Notes: generated from the sequence alone by a model not told the origin. A stretch of DNA of 43,790 bases from Thermus tenuipuniceus (GCF_002964845.1 NZ_KZ672965.1:5797-49586), one strand, 5' to 3'; numbered from the stretch's first letter, positions 1 to 8,661 are shown. Made by a program: numbers and translations.

Positions 1-2455
1 CCTCCACCTCCAAGGGCACCTTGAGGGGCCACACCTCCTCCATGGTCCGCTTGGCCTCCTGGGCGACTTCCTCCGCTTGCTCCTTGGGCGCCTCGAGGAC
101 CAGTTCGTCGTGCACCTGCAAAAGCATCCTGGCCCCCAGCTCCTGAAGCCTGGGAAAGAGCTTCACCATGGCCAGTTTCATCAAATCCGCGGCGGTCCCT
201 TGCACCGGCATGTTGAAGGCCATGCGCTCTGCTGCCTCCCGGATGCTCTTCACCCGGGAAGCCAAGTCGGGCACGTAGCGCCGCCGGCCAAAGAGGGTTT
301 CCACATACCCCAGTTCCCGTCCTTCTGCCAAGGTTTTCTCAATCCAGGCCCGCACCTTGGGGTAGCTCTGGAAATACCGATCGATGAAGGCCACCGCCTC
401 CTCGTAAGGGATGGCCAGCTCTCCCGAAAGCCGGTGGGCGGACATGCCGTAGAGGACGCCGAAGTTGATGGTCTTGGCCGCCCGGCGCATCAGGGAATCC
501 ACGGCCTCGGGAGGCACGCCGAACATCCAGCTGGCCGTCTGGGTATGGATGTCCTGGCCCTCCTGGAAGACCCGGATCAGGTTCTCGTCCCCGGAAAGGT
601 GCGCCAGGACCCTGAGCTCAATCTGGCTGTAGTCCAAAACCACCAGCCTCCACCCCTCCTCGGCCACGAAGGCCCGGCGGATCCGCTGGCCCAAGGGGGT
701 GCGCACGGGGATATTCTGCAGGTTGGGATCCGAGCTGCTAAGCCTCCCCGTGGCGGTGGCCGTCTGGTTGAAACGGGTGTGGAGGCGGTTCGTCTTGGGG
801 TGGACCAGGGCGGGCAGGGGGTCGATGTAGGTGCCCTTGAGCTTGGAAAGCTCCCGGTACTGGAGGATGCGGTCCACAATGGGATGGGCCTCCCGCAAGG
901 CCTCCAAAACGGCGGCGCTGGTGGAGCGCTTGCCCGTCTTCTCCGTCTTGCCGATGGCGGGAAGCCCCAGCTCGTCAAAGAGGACCCTTTCCAGCTGGTC
1001 CCGGGAGTTCAGGTTAAAAGGATGCCCGGCCAGGCGGTGGACCTCCTCCTCGAGGCGCCTGAGCTCCGCCTCCACCTCCAGGGAAAGGGCCTTCAAGTAG
1101 GCCACATCCAACCGCACCCCCGTGGCCTCCATGTGGGCCAGGACCCGCGAAAGGGGCTTTTCCACCTCCCCGTAAAGCCAAAGAAGCCTCTCCTCTCCCT
1201 TAAGCCGGTCCAGGAGGGCAGCGTAAAGCCTTTCGGAAAGCAGCGCCCTTTCCCCCGCCTCCTCGGTCCACTCCCCCCCGTAGCGCCGGGCTACCCCTTC
1301 GGGGGCGGTGTTGGAAGGATCCAAGAGGTAGGCGAGGAGCATGGGGTCGTCGCCCGGTGCCAGGGCAATCCCTTCCCTCAGGGCCAGCACCGCCAGGTCC
1401 TTGGCCAAAAGCCCCCTCACCTCCCCAAGCCCCCGCAAGGCCTCCAAGGGATCCTCCGCCCGGTAAACCCTTCCCTCCCAGGCGGCGGCCAAGGCGTTAA
1501 GTTCCGCCCACATGGGCTCGGGGCGGGAAAGAACGTACCCCACGAAGGCCCCCTCGGGGGGCGGCCAGGGAGCTTCCTCCGCCGCCACCGGGCTTTCCAA
1601 CAGGCCGAACTCGTGGAGGAGGCTTCCGAACTCCAGCCTCTCCAAAAAGGCCTTAAGTCCCTCCTGGTCCGGCTCCCGGCGCTGGGCGAAGTCCACCTGA
1701 AGGGGCAAGTCCGTGTGCACCCGGGAAAGCTCCAGGGATAGCTTGAGGTCCTCCATGTGGCTAAGGATCTTCTCCCGCACGGAGGCAGGTTTCACCTGTT
1801 CCAGGTGCTTAAGAAGGTTCTCCAGGCTTCCCCACTCCCGGATCAGCTTGGCCGCCGTCTTCTCCCCGATGCCCTTCACGCCGGGGATGTTGTCGGAAGG
1901 GTCCCCGGCCAAGGCCCGGTAGTCCACCCACTGGGAAGGCTTAAGCCCATACTTCTCCCAAAGCCACTCCGGGGTGATCAGGTAACCCTCCGGGTGAAGG
2001 ATGGAGATTCGGTCCGAAAGAAGCTGGTAGAGGTCCCGGTCCGCGGTGAGGATGCGCACCTCGTAACCTTCCCTTTCCGCCTTCTTGGCCAGGGTAGCCA
2101 GGACGTCGTCCGCCTCAAAGCCCGATACCTCGAGGCGCTCCAGGCCCAAAAGGTCCACCATCTCCTTGATCAGGGCAAGCTGCCGGGGAAAGTCCTCGGG
2201 GGTGGGAGCCCGCCCCGCCTTGTAGGCCTCGTAGGTCTGGTGGCGGAAGGAGGGGGCCTTGGCGTCAAACACCACGATCACCCCATCCCCGTCTTCCCTT
2301 AGCGCCTTTAAAAGGCTTTTGGCAAAGCCGTACACCGCCTGGACCGGCTCCCCGCGGCTGGTGGTGAGGCCCTTCAGGGCAAAAAAGGTACGGTAGGCCA
2401 GGTGGTGGCCGTCCACCAGAAGCACCCGGCCCTTGGGCTCAAAGAGGGGCAGCAT
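1..2455 (-). CDS. polA: DNA polymerase I (Taq-type), 3' end cut by the window
   Basis: Family A DNA polymerase for repair and Okazaki fragment processing. About 818 codons are present; by comparison with Taq polymerase only about 12 C-terminal codons and the stop are missing. The N-terminal ~290 residues match the 5' nuclease domain, the middle is the degenerate proofreading domain expected in Thermus, and the C-terminal half is the polymerase. Motif A DYSQIELR lies at 611-634, motif B with AKTINFGVLYGM near 445-480, and motif C VHDE at 104-115. The O-helix Phe is kept (NFGVLYG). The start gives MLPLFEPKGR, so the three extra residues at the Taq N-terminus are absent; a -10 box 7 nt upstream supports this start and a leaderless mRNA. 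It lies 15 nt downstream of the YigZ gene. Confidence 0.97.
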   Translation of the reverse strand, partial: MLPLFEPKGRVLLVDGHHLAYRTFFALKGLTTSRGEPVQAVYGFAKSLLKALREDGDGVIVVFDAKAPSFRHQTYEAYKAGRAPTPEDFPRQLALIKEMVDLLGLERLEVSGFEADDVLATLAKKAEREGYEVRILTADRDLYQLLSDRISILHPEGYLITPEWLWEKYGLKPSQWVDYRALAGDPSDNIPGVKGIGEKTAAKLIREWGSLENLLKHLEQVKPASVREKILSHMEDLKLSLELSRVHTDLPLQVDFAQRREPDQEGLKAFLERLEFGSLLHEFGLLESPVAAEEAPWPPPEGAFVGYVLSRPEPMWAELNALAAAWEGRVYRAEDPLEALRGLGEVRGLLAKDLAVLALREGIALAPGDDPMLLAYLLDPSNTAPEGVARRYGGEWTEEAGERALLSERLYAALLDRLKGEERLLWLYGEVEKPLSRVLAHMEATGVRLDVAYLKALSLEVEAELRRLEEEVHRLAGHPFNLNSRDQLERVLFDELGLPAIGKTEKTGKRSTSAAVLEALREAHPIVDRILQYRELSKLKGTYIDPLPALVHPKTNRLHTRFNQTATATGRLSSSDPNLQNIPVRTPLGQRIRRAFVAEEGWRLVVLDYSQIELRVLAHLSGDENLIRVFQEGQDIHTQTASWMFGVPPEAVDSLMRRAAKTINFGVLYGMSAHRLSGELAIPYEEAVAFIDRYFQSYPKVRAWIEKTLAEGRELGYVETLFGRRRYVPDLASRVKSIREAAERMAFNMPVQGTAADLMKLAMVKLFPRLQELGARMLLQVHDELVLEAPKEQAEEVAQEAKRTMEEVWPLKVPLEVE

Positions 2456-2462
2456 CGCCCTT

Positions 2463-2468
2463 ATGCTA
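2463..2468 (-). promoter_or_regulatory. Leaderless-type -10 box for polA (TAGCAT)
   Basis: On the minus strand TAGCAT is followed by exactly 7 nt and then the polA ATG, the geometry of leaderless Thermus/Deinococcus transcripts. It sits just past the yigZ stop codon, so polA can be transcribed independently of yigZ-aroE. I saw no convincing -35. Confidence 0.55.
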
Positions 2469-2470
2469 CC

Positions 2471-3049
2471 CTAGCCTTCCCAGCGCACCTGTCCCCGGGT
2501 GAGGTCCCTGAGCTTCTGCAAAAAAGCCTCCAATTCCCCTGCGGGAAGCCTGAGGTGAAACCGCACCCCCTCCGCCAGGTACTCCTCCAAAGCCGCCCAG
2601 GAGCGGGAGGCTAAAAGCCTGTGCACCCGGCCCACCTGGGGAAAAGGGACCACAAACCGCACCTCCTCCCACTCCGTCAAGGGCACCTTGGAAGCCCGCC
2701 TCAGGGCCTCCGCCGCCACCCCCCCGTAGGCCCGGACAAGCCCCCCGGCCCCCAGCTTGATCCCGCCGAAATAGCGCACCACCAAAACCACCACCCTATC
2801 CAGCCCCTGGGCCTCTATGGCGTGAAGGATGGGCTTACCCGCCGTGCCCGTGGGCTCGCCGTCGTCGGAGAAGCGGTACAGGGGGCCGATCTTGTAGGCG
2901 TAGCAGTTATGGGTGGCTTCCGACTCCCGCTGGGCCGCCAAGAAGGCCAGGGCCTCCTCCTCCGAGGCCACCGGGGCCGCCTTGGCGATGAAGTGGCTCT
3001 TCTGGATGATCTCCTCGTGAACCACCGGGGCCGCCAAGGTGTAGGCCAT
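2471..3049 (-). CDS. yigZ: YigZ/IMPACT (UPF0029) family protein
   Basis: 192-residue protein of the YigZ/IMPACT family. The N-terminal domain has the family signature: SHFIA near residue 18, a THNCYAY stretch, then FSDDGEPTGTAGKPIL and the RYFGGIKLGAGGLVRAYG block. The C-terminal ~65 residues form the smaller ferredoxin-like domain of the family. The biochemical role in bacteria is not settled; eukaryotic IMPACT regulates GCN2-type translational control. The ATG directly abuts the aroE TGA, so the two are almost certainly co-transcribed and translationally coupled. Confidence 0.9.
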   Translation of the reverse strand: MAYTLAAPVVHEEIIQKSHFIAKAAPVASEEEALAFLAAQRESEATHNCYAYKIGPLYRFSDDGEPTGTAGKPILHAIEAQGLDRVVVLVVRYFGGIKLGAGGLVRAYGGVAAEALRRASKVPLTEWEEVRFVVPFPQVGRVHRLLASRSWAALEEYLAEGVRFHLRLPAGELEAFLQKLRDLTRGQVRWEG

Positions 3050-3844
3050 TCACTCCCCCTCCAAGGCCCGGCGGGCTGCTTCCTCCATGCCCCGGGGGTC
3101 CGGGAGAAGCCCCGTCCAGATGCGGAAGGCCAAGGCCCCCTGCCAGGCCAGCATGGGAAGCCCGGTCTGCACCTGAAGGCCCCTTTCCCTGGCCTCCCTT
3201 AACAACCGGGTCCAGAGGGGACGGTAGACCAGGTCCACCACAGCCCCTTCCTTAGGGAAAAACTCAGCCGGCAAGGGAGTAGCCCCTGGGTCCTTAAGCC
3301 CCACGCTGGTGGCGTTCACCAGGAGCCTAGCCTCCTTGGCCCGTTCCAAGGGAACCGCCTTCAACCCAAACTCCTCCGCCAGGGCCAGGGCTCTTTCCCC
3401 GGTGCGGTTCCAGATCCAGACCTCGAGGCCCGCCTCCCTCAAGGCCCAGGCCACCGCCCGCCCCGCCCCCCCGGCCCCCAGGATCAAGGCGGGGCCCATG
3501 AGGGGAATCCCCTCGGCCCTCAGGGCCTGCAAAAACCCAGGGGCATCGGTGTTGAAGCCAAGAAGCCTCCCCTCCACGGAAAGCACCGTGTTCACCGCCC
3601 CAATGGCCTGGGCCTCCGGGGAAACCCAATCCAAAAGGGGCAAGGCCGCCTCCTTAAGAGGAATGGTCAGGTTCACGCCCCGGTATTCCCGGCGCACCTC
3701 CTCCAGGCGGTCCTTCAGGGCCTCGAGGGGGGTTTCCAAGGCCTGGTAGCTTCCCTCGAGGCCCAGTTCCTCCAAAGCCTCCCGGTGCATGGCCGGGGAG
3801 AGGGAGTGGGCCACGGGGTGTCCCAACAGGGCGAAGCGCAGCAT
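3050..3844 (-). CDS. aroE: Shikimate dehydrogenase
   Basis: 264 residues, normal length for AroE, which reduces 3-dehydroshikimate to shikimate with NADPH in the aromatic amino acid pathway. Shikimate-site motifs are present: HSLSPAMH at the N-terminus, NLTIPLKEA with the catalytic Lys, NTDAPGF with the catalytic Asp, and MLAWQGALAF with the substrate-binding Gln. The nucleotide fold shows GAGGAGRA, followed by WNRTGERA, the NRT pattern favouring NADP. The ATG is preceded by TATCCT and 7 nt, so the transcript is probably leaderless. It starts divergently from the NfeD gene and runs into yigZ with no gap. Confidence 0.95.
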   Translation of the reverse strand: MLRFALLGHPVAHSLSPAMHREALEELGLEGSYQALETPLEALKDRLEEVRREYRGVNLTIPLKEAALPLLDWVSPEAQAIGAVNTVLSVEGRLLGFNTDAPGFLQALRAEGIPLMGPALILGAGGAGRAVAWALREAGLEVWIWNRTGERALALAEEFGLKAVPLERAKEARLLVNATSVGLKDPGATPLPAEFFPKEGAVVDLVYRPLWTRLLREARERGLQVQTGLPMLAWQGALAFRIWTGLLPDPRGMEEAARRALEGE

Positions 3845-3851
3845 CTACCCC

Positions 3852-3857
3852 AGGATA
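3852..3857 (-). promoter_or_regulatory. Leaderless-type -10 box for aroE (TATCCT)
   Basis: TATCCT on the minus strand, 7 nt, then the aroE ATG. It shares a 60-nt divergent intergenic region with the NfeD promoter. No clear -35 is visible. Confidence 0.5.
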
Positions 3858-3891
3858 GCTTCTGCCGCCACACCCCAGGACCGAACCCGTA

Positions 3892-3897
3892 TAGAAT
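3892..3897 (+). promoter_or_regulatory. Leaderless-type -10 box for the nfeD-floA operon (TAGAAT)
   Basis: TAGAAT followed by 7 nt and the GTG start of the NfeD protein. This geometry decides the start: an ATG upstream in the same frame (3785) would place translated codons across aroE and this promoter. No Shine-Dalgarno sequence precedes the GTG, as expected for a leaderless message. Confidence 0.6.
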
Positions 3898-3904
3898 AAA
3901 GACG

Positions 3905-5164
3905 GTGAAAAGGCTTCTTCCCCTATGCTTCCTGCTCTCCCTGGCCCTGGGGAAAACCTACCTCGTCCCCATCCAGGGGGAGATTGACCCCGCCTTGGCC
4001 GTCTTTGTGGAGCAGGCCCTGACCCGCGCCGAACGGGAAGGGGCGAGTGGCGTGGTCTTCCTCATCGACACCCCAGGGGGCCGGGTGGACGCCGCCATCC
4101 GCATCTCCGACCGGATCCTGCAAACCCCTCTTCCCACCCTGGCGGTGGTGCAGAACGCCTTTTCCGCCGGGGCCTTGATCGCCCTTTCCTGCCGCCAGAT
4201 CGCCATGCTGCCGGGCTCGGAGATCGGGGCGGCCCTGCCGGTGGTGGCTCTTCCCCTGCAGCAGCCCCAGGCGGCGGACCAGAAGATCATCTCCGCCCTT
4301 AAGGGCAAGTTCCGCGCGGTGGCCGAGGCCCGGGGAAGGCCGGTGGAGCTGGCGGAGGCCATGGTGGACCCCCAGGTGGAGATCCCTGGCCTTTCCGCCA
4401 AAGGAGAGCCCCTCACCCTTTCCGCCGACAAGGCGGTGGAACTCAAGGTGGCGGACTTCAAAGCGGGAAGCCTGGCTGAGGCCCTGCGCCAGGCGGGGTA
4501 CACCCTAGAAACGGAAAGGTTGGAACCGGGCCCCCGGGTGCAGGTGGCCCGGTTCCTCACCAGCTCCACTGTGGCGGGGCTTCTCCTGGCCCTTGGGCTT
4601 CTTCTTCTCCTCCTCGAGCTCTTCACCCCGGGCTTCGGGGTCATGGGGACCTTAGGCCTGGCGTTTTTAGCCCTTTACTTTGCCGGGGGGTGGCTCGCCG
4701 GGCTTTCCGGGGCCTTCGAGCTGGTTCTCTTCTTCCTGGGGGTGGCCCTCCTCCTGGCCGAGGCCTTCCTCTTTCCTGGGTTTGGCATCGCTGGGGCCTT
4801 GGGCGTGGGGTCCATATTGGCCTCCGTGTACTTCACCTTCGGGGAGAACGCCCTCATGGTCATCGCCATTGCGGTGATCGCTTTGGGCCTTGGCCTCCTC
4901 CTGGTGTTTCGCTTCCTCCCCAGGACCCGGCCGGCAAGGGCCCTGGTGCTGGAAAGCGCCATCTCCGCCCACGCCACCGGGGACGAGGTGGAGGTGGGGG
5001 CCATCGGCGTGGCCCTCACGGACCTAAGGCCCGGGGGCGTAGCCCGCTTCGGCAATAGGCGCATAGACGTGGTAGCCAACCGGGGTTTCCTGCCCAAGGG
5101 CACCACCTTGAGGGTGGTGGAGGTCAGGGGGCCCACGGTGGTGGTGGAAGCTTTGGAGGAGTGA
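3905..5164 (+). CDS. NfeD-family membrane-bound serine protease (ClpP class)
   Basis: Full-length NfeD, 419 residues from the GTG at 3905. Residues 1-16 form a signal peptide. Residues ~18-215 are the ClpP-like protease domain, with [10 protein letters not shown] and the nucleophile Ser87 in NAFSAGAL; the partner Lys is probably Lys127, about 40 residues later as in archaeal homologues. A block of 4-5 membrane helices follows (~225-340), then a C-terminal OB-fold NfeD domain (~355-419). Long NfeD proteins pair with SPFH proteins and are thought to act in membrane protein quality control. The floA ATG begins 2 nt after this stop, matching that pairing. Confidence 0.92.
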   Translation: MKRLLPLCFLLSLALGKTYLVPIQGEIDPALAVFVEQALTRAEREGASGVVFLIDTPGGRVDAAIRISDRILQTPLPTLAVVQNAFSAGALIALSCRQIAMLPGSEIGAALPVVALPLQQPQAADQKIISALKGKFRAVAEARGRPVELAEAMVDPQVEIPGLSAKGEPLTLSADKAVELKVADFKAGSLAEALRQAGYTLETERLEPGPRVQVARFLTSSTVAGLLLALGLLLLLLELFTPGFGVMGTLGLAFLALYFAGGWLAGLSGAFELVLFFLGVALLLAEAFLFPGFGIAGALGVGSILASVYFTFGENALMVIAIAVIALGLGLLLVFRFLPRTRPARALVLESAISAHATGDEVEVGAIGVALTDLRPGGVARFGNRRIDVVANRGFLPKGTTLRVVEVRGPTVVVEALEE

Positions 5165-5165
5165 T

Positions 5166-6143
5166 ATGGAAGGACTCGGCGTGCTTTTTCTGGCTTTTAT
5201 CGTTCTCATCCTCGTTTTTCTTTTCTTCAGCTTCATCCCGGTAGGCCTTTGGATTTCCGCCTGGGCGGCGGGGGTCAGGGTGCCCTTGATCACCCTGGTG
5301 GCCATGCGCCTGAGGCGGGTTCCCCCGGCCAAGATCATCTACCCCCTCATCAAGGCCACCAAGGCGGGGCTGGACGTGAGGCTGGACCGCCTCGAGGCCC
5401 ACTACCTGGCAGGGGGCAATGTGGACCGGGTGGTGGACGCCCTGATCGCCGCCGACAAGGCGGGGATCAAGCTCACCTTTGACCGGGCGGCGGCCATTGA
5501 CCTGGCGGGGCGGGACGTGCTGGAGGCGGTGCGGGTGTCCGTAAACCCCAAGGTGATCCAGACCCCCATGGTGGCCGCGGTGGCCAAGGACGGGATCCAG
5601 CTTCTCGCCACCGCCCGGGTGACGGTAAGGGCCAACATCGACCGCCTGGTGGGCGGGGCTGGGGAGGAAACCATCATCGCCCGGGTGGGGGAAGGCATCG
5701 TGACCACCATCGGCTCCGCCAACTCCCACAAGGAGGTCCTGGAAAACCCGGATCGCATCAGCAAGACCGTGCTGGAAAAGGGCCTGGATGCCGGGACCGC
5801 CTTTGAGATCCTCTCCGTGGACATCGCCGACGTGGACGTGGGCAAGAACATCGGGGCCCAGCTGCAAATAGACCAGGCGGAGGCCGACAAGAAGATCGCC
5901 CAGGCCAAGGCGGAGGAGCGCCGGGCCATGGCGGTGGCCGCGGAACAGGAGAACCGGGCCCTGGTGGAGGCCATGCGGGCCAAGCTGGTGGAGGCCCAGG
6001 CCCAGGTACCCTTGGCCCTGGCGGAGGCCTTGCGCACGGGAAGGCTTGGGGTTATGGACTACTACCGCCTGAAGAACATCGAGGCCGACACCGACATGCG
6101 GGAGTCCATCAGCCGGGCGGCGAAGCCCGAGGGTGAGGAATGA
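5166..6143 (+). CDS. floA: Flotillin-like protein FloA (SPFH family, UPF0365)
   Basis: 325-residue FloA, which oligomerises at the membrane and organises functional membrane microdomains. The N-terminal ~30 residues are a hydrophobic anchor, followed by the SPFH domain ([12 protein letters not shown], then [20 protein letters not shown]) and an Ala/Glu-rich coiled coil after about residue 230 ([20 protein letters not shown]). The end, [18 protein letters not shown], is characteristic of FloA. It is tightly linked to the upstream protease gene, and its stop overlaps the next gene's ATG by 4 nt, so this is one translational unit. Confidence 0.95.
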   Translation: MEGLGVLFLAFIVLILVFLFFSFIPVGLWISAWAAGVRVPLITLVAMRLRRVPPAKIIYPLIKATKAGLDVRLDRLEAHYLAGGNVDRVVDALIAADKAGIKLTFDRAAAIDLAGRDVLEAVRVSVNPKVIQTPMVAAVAKDGIQLLATARVTVRANIDRLVGGAGEETIIARVGEGIVTTIGSANSHKEVLENPDRISKTVLEKGLDAGTAFEILSVDIADVDVGKNIGAQLQIDQAEADKKIAQAKAEERRAMAVAAEQENRALVEAMRAKLVEAQAQVPLALAEALRTGRLGVMDYYRLKNIEADTDMRESISRAAKPEGEE

Positions 6144-6544
6144 GCCTAGACGACCTTCTGGGTCTCCTTTTCCTCCTCTTCTTCATCGTCATCCCGGCCC
6201 TGCAGGGCCTAAGCCGCCGGGGCCAGCCTCCCCCCACCCCCCCGGGGTTTCCCGAGGACCTGCCCCTACCGGAACCCCTACCCCGCCCCAAGCCCAAGGC
6301 CCGGCCCAAGCCCAAGGTCCCACCGCCCCCGTCCCTTCCCGCACCCAAGAAACCGGAGGGAGAGAGTTTAGAACGGCCCTCTAGCCCCGAACGGCAACCC
6401 TTGGAAGTGCGGTTCCGCGAGGCATCCTCGCCGGAGGAAGAGCGAAGGAAGCGCCCGCGGAAACGACTGCTCACCACCGATGGCGAGAGCATCTTGAAAG
6501 GGGTGATATGGCACGAGATCCTGAAGAAGCCCAAAGGCTGGTGA
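6140..6544 (+). CDS. Small membrane-anchored proline-rich protein, unknown function
   Basis: 134 residues, not recognised as a named family. Residues ~4-24 are a hydrophobic anchor. A Pro/Lys-rich linker follows (~28-75, with [12 protein letters not shown]), then a charged segment, and a short C-terminal block [14 protein letters not shown]. This tail resembles the short 'EIL..P' endings I recall in uncharacterised proteins encoded beside PhoH/NfeD genes, but that is memory, not a search. The start overlaps floA (ATGA). The layout suggests a membrane tether presenting a short peptide to a partner, possibly FloA or PhoH. Confidence 0.75.
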   Translation: MSLDDLLGLLFLLFFIVIPALQGLSRRGQPPPTPPGFPEDLPLPEPLPRPKPKARPKPKVPPPPSLPAPKKPEGESLERPSSPERQPLEVRFREASSPEEERRKRPRKRLLTTDGESILKGVIWHEILKKPKGW

Positions 6545-7503
6545 TTCCCCTAAAACCCGAGGAAACCCTGGCCTTTTTGGGCCAGGCGGATCGAAACCTG
6601 AAGAAGCTCCGTTCGCTATTCCGGGAGGCCTTCGGCGACCGGCTCAAGCTCATCATGCGGGGCAACCAGGTGGAGCTGGAGGGCGACCCGGAAGCGGTGG
6701 GGGTGGCCGAGCGGGCGGTGCGGGACCTCCTGGCCCTCCTAAGACAGGGGGCCGAGCTGGACCAGCCCACCCTGGAACAATCCGTGGCCCTGGCCTTGCA
6801 AGGGGAGGGCCTGTACCAGGCCACCACCCCGGAAACCGAACTGGCGCTACCGGGCCGCCTTAGGCCCAAAACCCCGGGGCAAAGGCGGTACGTGGAGGCC
6901 ATCGCCCACCATGACATTACCTTCGGGGTGGGCCCTGCGGGAACCGGCAAGACCTACTTGGCGGTGGCCATGGCGGTGAGCCACCTCCGGGCCAAAAGGG
7001 TTAAGCGCATCATCCTCACCCGGCCGGCGGTGGAGGCGGGGGAAAAGCTGGGGTTTTTGCCAGGGGACATACAGGCCAAGGTGGACCCTTATCTCCGCCC
7101 CCTTTACGATGCCCTCTTTGACATGATCGACGCCGAACGCTTTGAGCAGTACCTCCAGTCCGGGATCATCGAGGTAGCCCCCCTGGCCTTCATGCGGGGC
7201 CGGACCCTCAACGATGCCTTCATCATCCTGGACGAGGCCCAAAACACCACCCCGGAGCAGATGAAGATGTTCCTCACCCGCATGGGCTTCTCCTCCAAGA
7301 TGGTCATCACCGGGGACATCACCCAGATCGACCTGCCCAAGCACCAAAAGTCGGGGCTGGTGGAGGCCATCCGCATCCTCAAGGGCATTGAGGGCATCGC
7401 CTTCGTGTACTTCAGGGAATCCGACGTGGTGCGCCATCCCCTGGTGGCCCGCATCATCAAGGCCTACGAGGAAGCCGAGCGTGGTGGAGATCGTAGCCAA
7501 TAA
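6508..7503 (+). CDS. phoH: PhoH-family ATPase
   Basis: 331 residues. An N-terminal KH-like/PhoH-specific part (~1-120) precedes a P-loop ATPase with Walker A GPAGTGKTYLA, the TRPAVEAGEKLGFLPGD block, Walker B FIILDEAQNTTPEQ and the TGDITQIDLP motif. The family is linked to RNA metabolism and co-occurs with YbeY. The ATG at 6508 has a good Shine-Dalgarno (AAAGGGG) and overlaps the previous gene by 37 nt; an alternative GTG at 6541 overlaps that gene's TGA. Either start leaves the ATPase intact. YbeY starts inside its last codons. Confidence 0.94.
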   Translation: MARDPEEAQRLVIPLKPEETLAFLGQADRNLKKLRSLFREAFGDRLKLIMRGNQVELEGDPEAVGVAERAVRDLLALLRQGAELDQPTLEQSVALALQGEGLYQATTPETELALPGRLRPKTPGQRRYVEAIAHHDITFGVGPAGTGKTYLAVAMAVSHLRAKRVKRIILTRPAVEAGEKLGFLPGDIQAKVDPYLRPLYDALFDMIDAERFEQYLQSGIIEVAPLAFMRGRTLNDAFIILDEAQNTTPEQMKMFLTRMGFSSKMVITGDITQIDLPKHQKSGLVEAIRILKGIEGIAFVYFRESDVVRHPLVARIIKAYEEAERGGDRSQ

Positions 7504-7900
7504 GCGTCCGCCCCGGGGCCTCATCCCCAGGCTCCGCCGGGCCCTTTCCGCCCTGATGGAGGAACTGGGCGTGGGGGACAAGGCCGTCACGGTCATCCTC
7601 ACCGGGGACCGCAGGATCAGGGTCCTAAAGCGGGAGTGGTGGGGGGAGGATGAGGCCACGGATGTCCTTTCCTTTCCCCACTACGAACCCGGGGATCCCT
7701 TTGTACCCCCCCACCTGGGCGATATCTGGATCAGCCTGGACACCGCCAAGAAGCAGGCGGAGGAAAGAGGGGTTCCCCTCGAGGAGGAGGTGCTTGTCCT
7801 GGCGGCCCACGGGCTATGGCATCTTCTCGGCCACGACCACCAACAGGAGGAGGATTGGGAGGGCTTCCGCCGCGTCCAAGAGAGGATCCTCGCCCTCTGA
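7481..7900 (+). CDS. ybeY: Endoribonuclease YbeY (rRNA maturation factor)
   Basis: 139 residues from GTG 7481. YbeY is a metal-dependent endoribonuclease in 16S rRNA 3' maturation and 70S quality control. The zinc motif HGLWHLLGHDH is complete near the C-terminus, and the ATDVLSFPHYEP block before it is typical. An ATG at 7388 in this frame only adds an implausible N-terminus lying inside phoH; the GTG gives VVEIVANKRPPRG, normal for the family. It overlaps phoH by 23 nt and sits between phoH and dgkA, a conserved bacterial order. Confidence 0.93.
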   Translation: MVEIVANKRPPRGLIPRLRRALSALMEELGVGDKAVTVILTGDRRIRVLKREWWGEDEATDVLSFPHYEPGDPFVPPHLGDIWISLDTAKKQAEERGVPLEEEVLVLAAHGLWHLLGHDHQQEEDWEGFRRVQERILAL

Positions 7901-8253
7901 AGGGCGTTTGGCGCTCCCTGGGCTATGCCTGGGAAGGGGTTCTCTACGCCTGGCGGGTGCAGCGGAACTTCCGCCTCGAGGTCTACTCGGCCCTTTTGGC
8001 CCTCGGGCTTGCCCTTTGGCTGGAGGTCAACCCGGTGCCGGTGCTGCTCGTTAGCGCCCTGGTGCTTTCCCTGGAACTCATGAACACCGCCCTCGAGGCC
8101 CTGGCCGACCTGGTGAGCCCGGTATTTCATCCCCTGGTCAAGCGGGCCAAGGACACGGCGGCGGCAGCGGTTCTTTTGGCGAGCTTCTTCGCCCTCCTGG
8201 TGGGCCTCTACCTCCTCCTGCCTCCCCTCCTCGAGCGGTTTAGGCTAAGCTAA
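7897..8253 (+). CDS. dgkA: Diacylglycerol/undecaprenol kinase (DgkA family)
   Basis: About 118 residues, an integral membrane kinase with three membrane helices. Near the N-terminus GVWRSLGYAWEGVLYAWRVQRNFR is the usual DgkA amphipathic start. ALVLSLELMNTALEALADL carries the catalytic Glu and the ELMNTA signature, and RAKDTAAAAVLL the second conserved block. In Gram-positive-type homologues the substrate is undecaprenol. No ATG or GTG lies at the expected place. I chose CTG 7897, which overlaps the ybeY TGA; TTG 7855, 4 nt after an AGGAGG, is the main alternative and would add 14 residues. Start uncertain, identity firm. Confidence 0.85.
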   Translation: MKGVWRSLGYAWEGVLYAWRVQRNFRLEVYSALLALGLALWLEVNPVPVLLVSALVLSLELMNTALEALADLVSPVFHPLVKRAKDTAAAAVLLASFFALLVGLYLLLPPLLERFRLS

Positions 8254-8257
8254 GCGT

Positions 8258-8620
8258 ATGGACCACGAGGAAAGGGAGATGATCCTGGAAATCTTTCCAG
8301 GCACTCCCCCTGAGCTTCTCCCCATTGGGGAGATTCTTTATTATCGCGATGAGGAAGGCCGGGTGATCATCCAGGAAAAGGGGCCCCCGGAGCTCCGCCT
8401 GACCCTGGAACCCCTGCCCGGAACCCTGGGAAGCCCTCAGGTGTGCGAGGCCTGCCACCGCCATCTTTCGGGAAGCGCCTTGGGCTTCTTCCGCCACCCG
8501 GTGGGCGGAAGGGAAACCCACCTCCGCTACCTGGTCCTCTGCCTGGACACGGCAGCCTGCGCCAGCCATGCGGAGCCCGAGCGTTTGAGGGAAATCCTCC
8601 TTCGCGGTATACTCACCTGA
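8258..8620 (+). CDS. Small protein with C-terminal Cys4 (treble-clef-like) site
   Basis: 120 residues. The N-terminal ~60 residues are acidic and unremarkable. The C-terminal half has VCEACHRH and, about 26 residues later, LCLDTAAC, a spacing resembling the zinc finger of FBP/FusB-type elongation-factor-G-binding proteins (C..C ... CxDxxxC). I infer zinc binding; a role at the ribosome is only a possibility suggested by that resemblance. It follows dgkA by 4 nt. The promoter of the next gene is embedded in its last codons. Confidence 0.7.
   Translation: MDHEEREMILEIFPGTPPELLPIGEILYYRDEEGRVIIQEKGPPELRLTLEPLPGTLGSPQVCEACHRHLSGSALGFFRHPVGGRETHLRYLVLCLDTAACASHAEPERLREILLRGILT
8585..8613 (+). promoter_or_regulatory. 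Promoter for gfh1-lysS (TTGAGG - 17 bp - TATACT)
   Basis: -35 TTGAGG at 8585-8590, spacer of exactly 17 bp, -10 TATACT at 8608-8613. This is the best sigma-A-type match in the window, and it lies inside the 3' end of the preceding gene. It predicts a leader of about 60 nt before the gfh1 ATG. Confidence 0.75.
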
Positions 8621-8643
8621 GAAGGAGGCCCTTGGGCCAAGGA

Positions 8644-8661
8644 GGTCGGCTTTGGCCGACC
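8644..8661 (+). promoter_or_regulatory. Leader hairpin upstream of gfh1
   Basis: Perfect 7-bp stem GGTCGGC / GCCGACC with a TTTG loop in the predicted gfh1 5' leader, ending 22 nt before the ATG. A weaker GGCC/GGCC hairpin lies just upstream (8627-8638). No T-tract follows, so it does not look like a simple terminator. Confidence 0.6.

Noticed and set aside
77-1741. 554-codon open frame antisense to polA
   Set aside because: It lies opposite a complete DNA polymerase I and has the Pro/Gly/His/Leu-rich composition of a GC-rich shadow frame, with no family motif.
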